NCBI GenBank assembly: GCA_001774505.1
Contig: MFAF01000094.1
Span: forward strand, 1 to 5,714
Origin: Candidatus Coatesbacteria bacterium RBG_13_66_14
GTDB taxonomy: Bacteria; RBG-13-66-14
Length of the DNA: 5,714 bases
Direction of reading: 5' to 3'
Shown piece by piece: positions 5,686-5,714 of the stretch. The notes under the pieces were generated by a model. It was given only the letters and a program-made list of their open reading frames with translations. It was not told where the DNA came from and did not search any database. Position 1 is the stretch's first letter. Every line of letters begins with the position of its first letter. Position numbers and translations under genes: made by a program.

Positions 5686-5701
5686 GCTACGATGACGTAG
5701 C
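5686..5701. repeat. Perfect 6-bp inverted repeat near right edge
   Basis: GCTACG and CGTAGC surround the 4-nt loop ATGA. There is no T-tract on either side, so it is not a typical intrinsic terminator. It could be an operator-like site or the remnant of a hairpin after a gene lying beyond the window. Nothing else recognisable was seen in 5618-5714: short open frames exist there but none resembles a protein. Confidence 0.3.
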
Positions 5702-5714
5702 CCGCTTCACCCCC

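Noticed and set aside
5594..5714. End of another minus-strand gene entering from the right edge
   Set aside because: A frame open from the edge to a TAA inside the promoter translates to about 42 residues without recognisable features, and it would have to end inside the -10 element; support is too weak.

Overview
The window is high in G+C (roughly two thirds by eye) and is coded almost entirely on the minus strand. It looks like a bacterial chromosome. The high G+C, the TATAAT-type promoters, clear Shine-Dalgarno sites, and formimidoyltransferase and cyclodeaminase as two separate proteins fit many environmental phyla. The sequence alone does not fix the phylum; an uncultivated high-G+C lineage is plausible but is only inference.

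Reading in the direction of transcription (right to left): at 5714-5562 is a short upstream region with a well-formed extended -10 promoter. It drives a 281-residue exported protein (5561-4716) with an N-terminal region resembling the CsgG/LpoB-like periplasmic fold and a beta-rich C-terminal part. About 20 nt after that stop codon is a second extended -10 promoter (4687-4695), which starts a tight five-gene run: glutamate formimidoyltransferase (ftcD, 4617-3646), imidazolonepropionase (hutI, 3641-2295), formimidoyltetrahydrofolate cyclodeaminase (fchA, 2236-1613), a histidine-phosphatase-superfamily enzyme (1606-959), and an MFS transporter (956 to beyond position 1). Gaps are 4, 58, 6 and 2 nt, so the five genes are very probably one operon.

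The three core enzymes form the lower half of folate-dependent histidine degradation. HutI opens 4-imidazolone-5-propanoate to N-formimino-L-glutamate. FtcD moves the formimino group to tetrahydrofolate and releases glutamate. FchA deaminates 5-formimino-THF to 5,10-methenyl-THF plus ammonia. Histidine therefore feeds both glutamate and the one-carbon pool. The upper enzymes, histidine ammonia-lyase (HutH) and urocanase (HutU), are not in the window.

No mobile element, CRISPR array, tRNA or rRNA was seen. The main points of interest are a roughly 27-residue insertion in FtcD, a phosphatase and a transporter of unknown substrate coupled to the histidine genes, two matching extended -10 promoters without recognisable -35 boxes, and the uncharacterised exported protein. 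I saw no evidence of a wholly new system.
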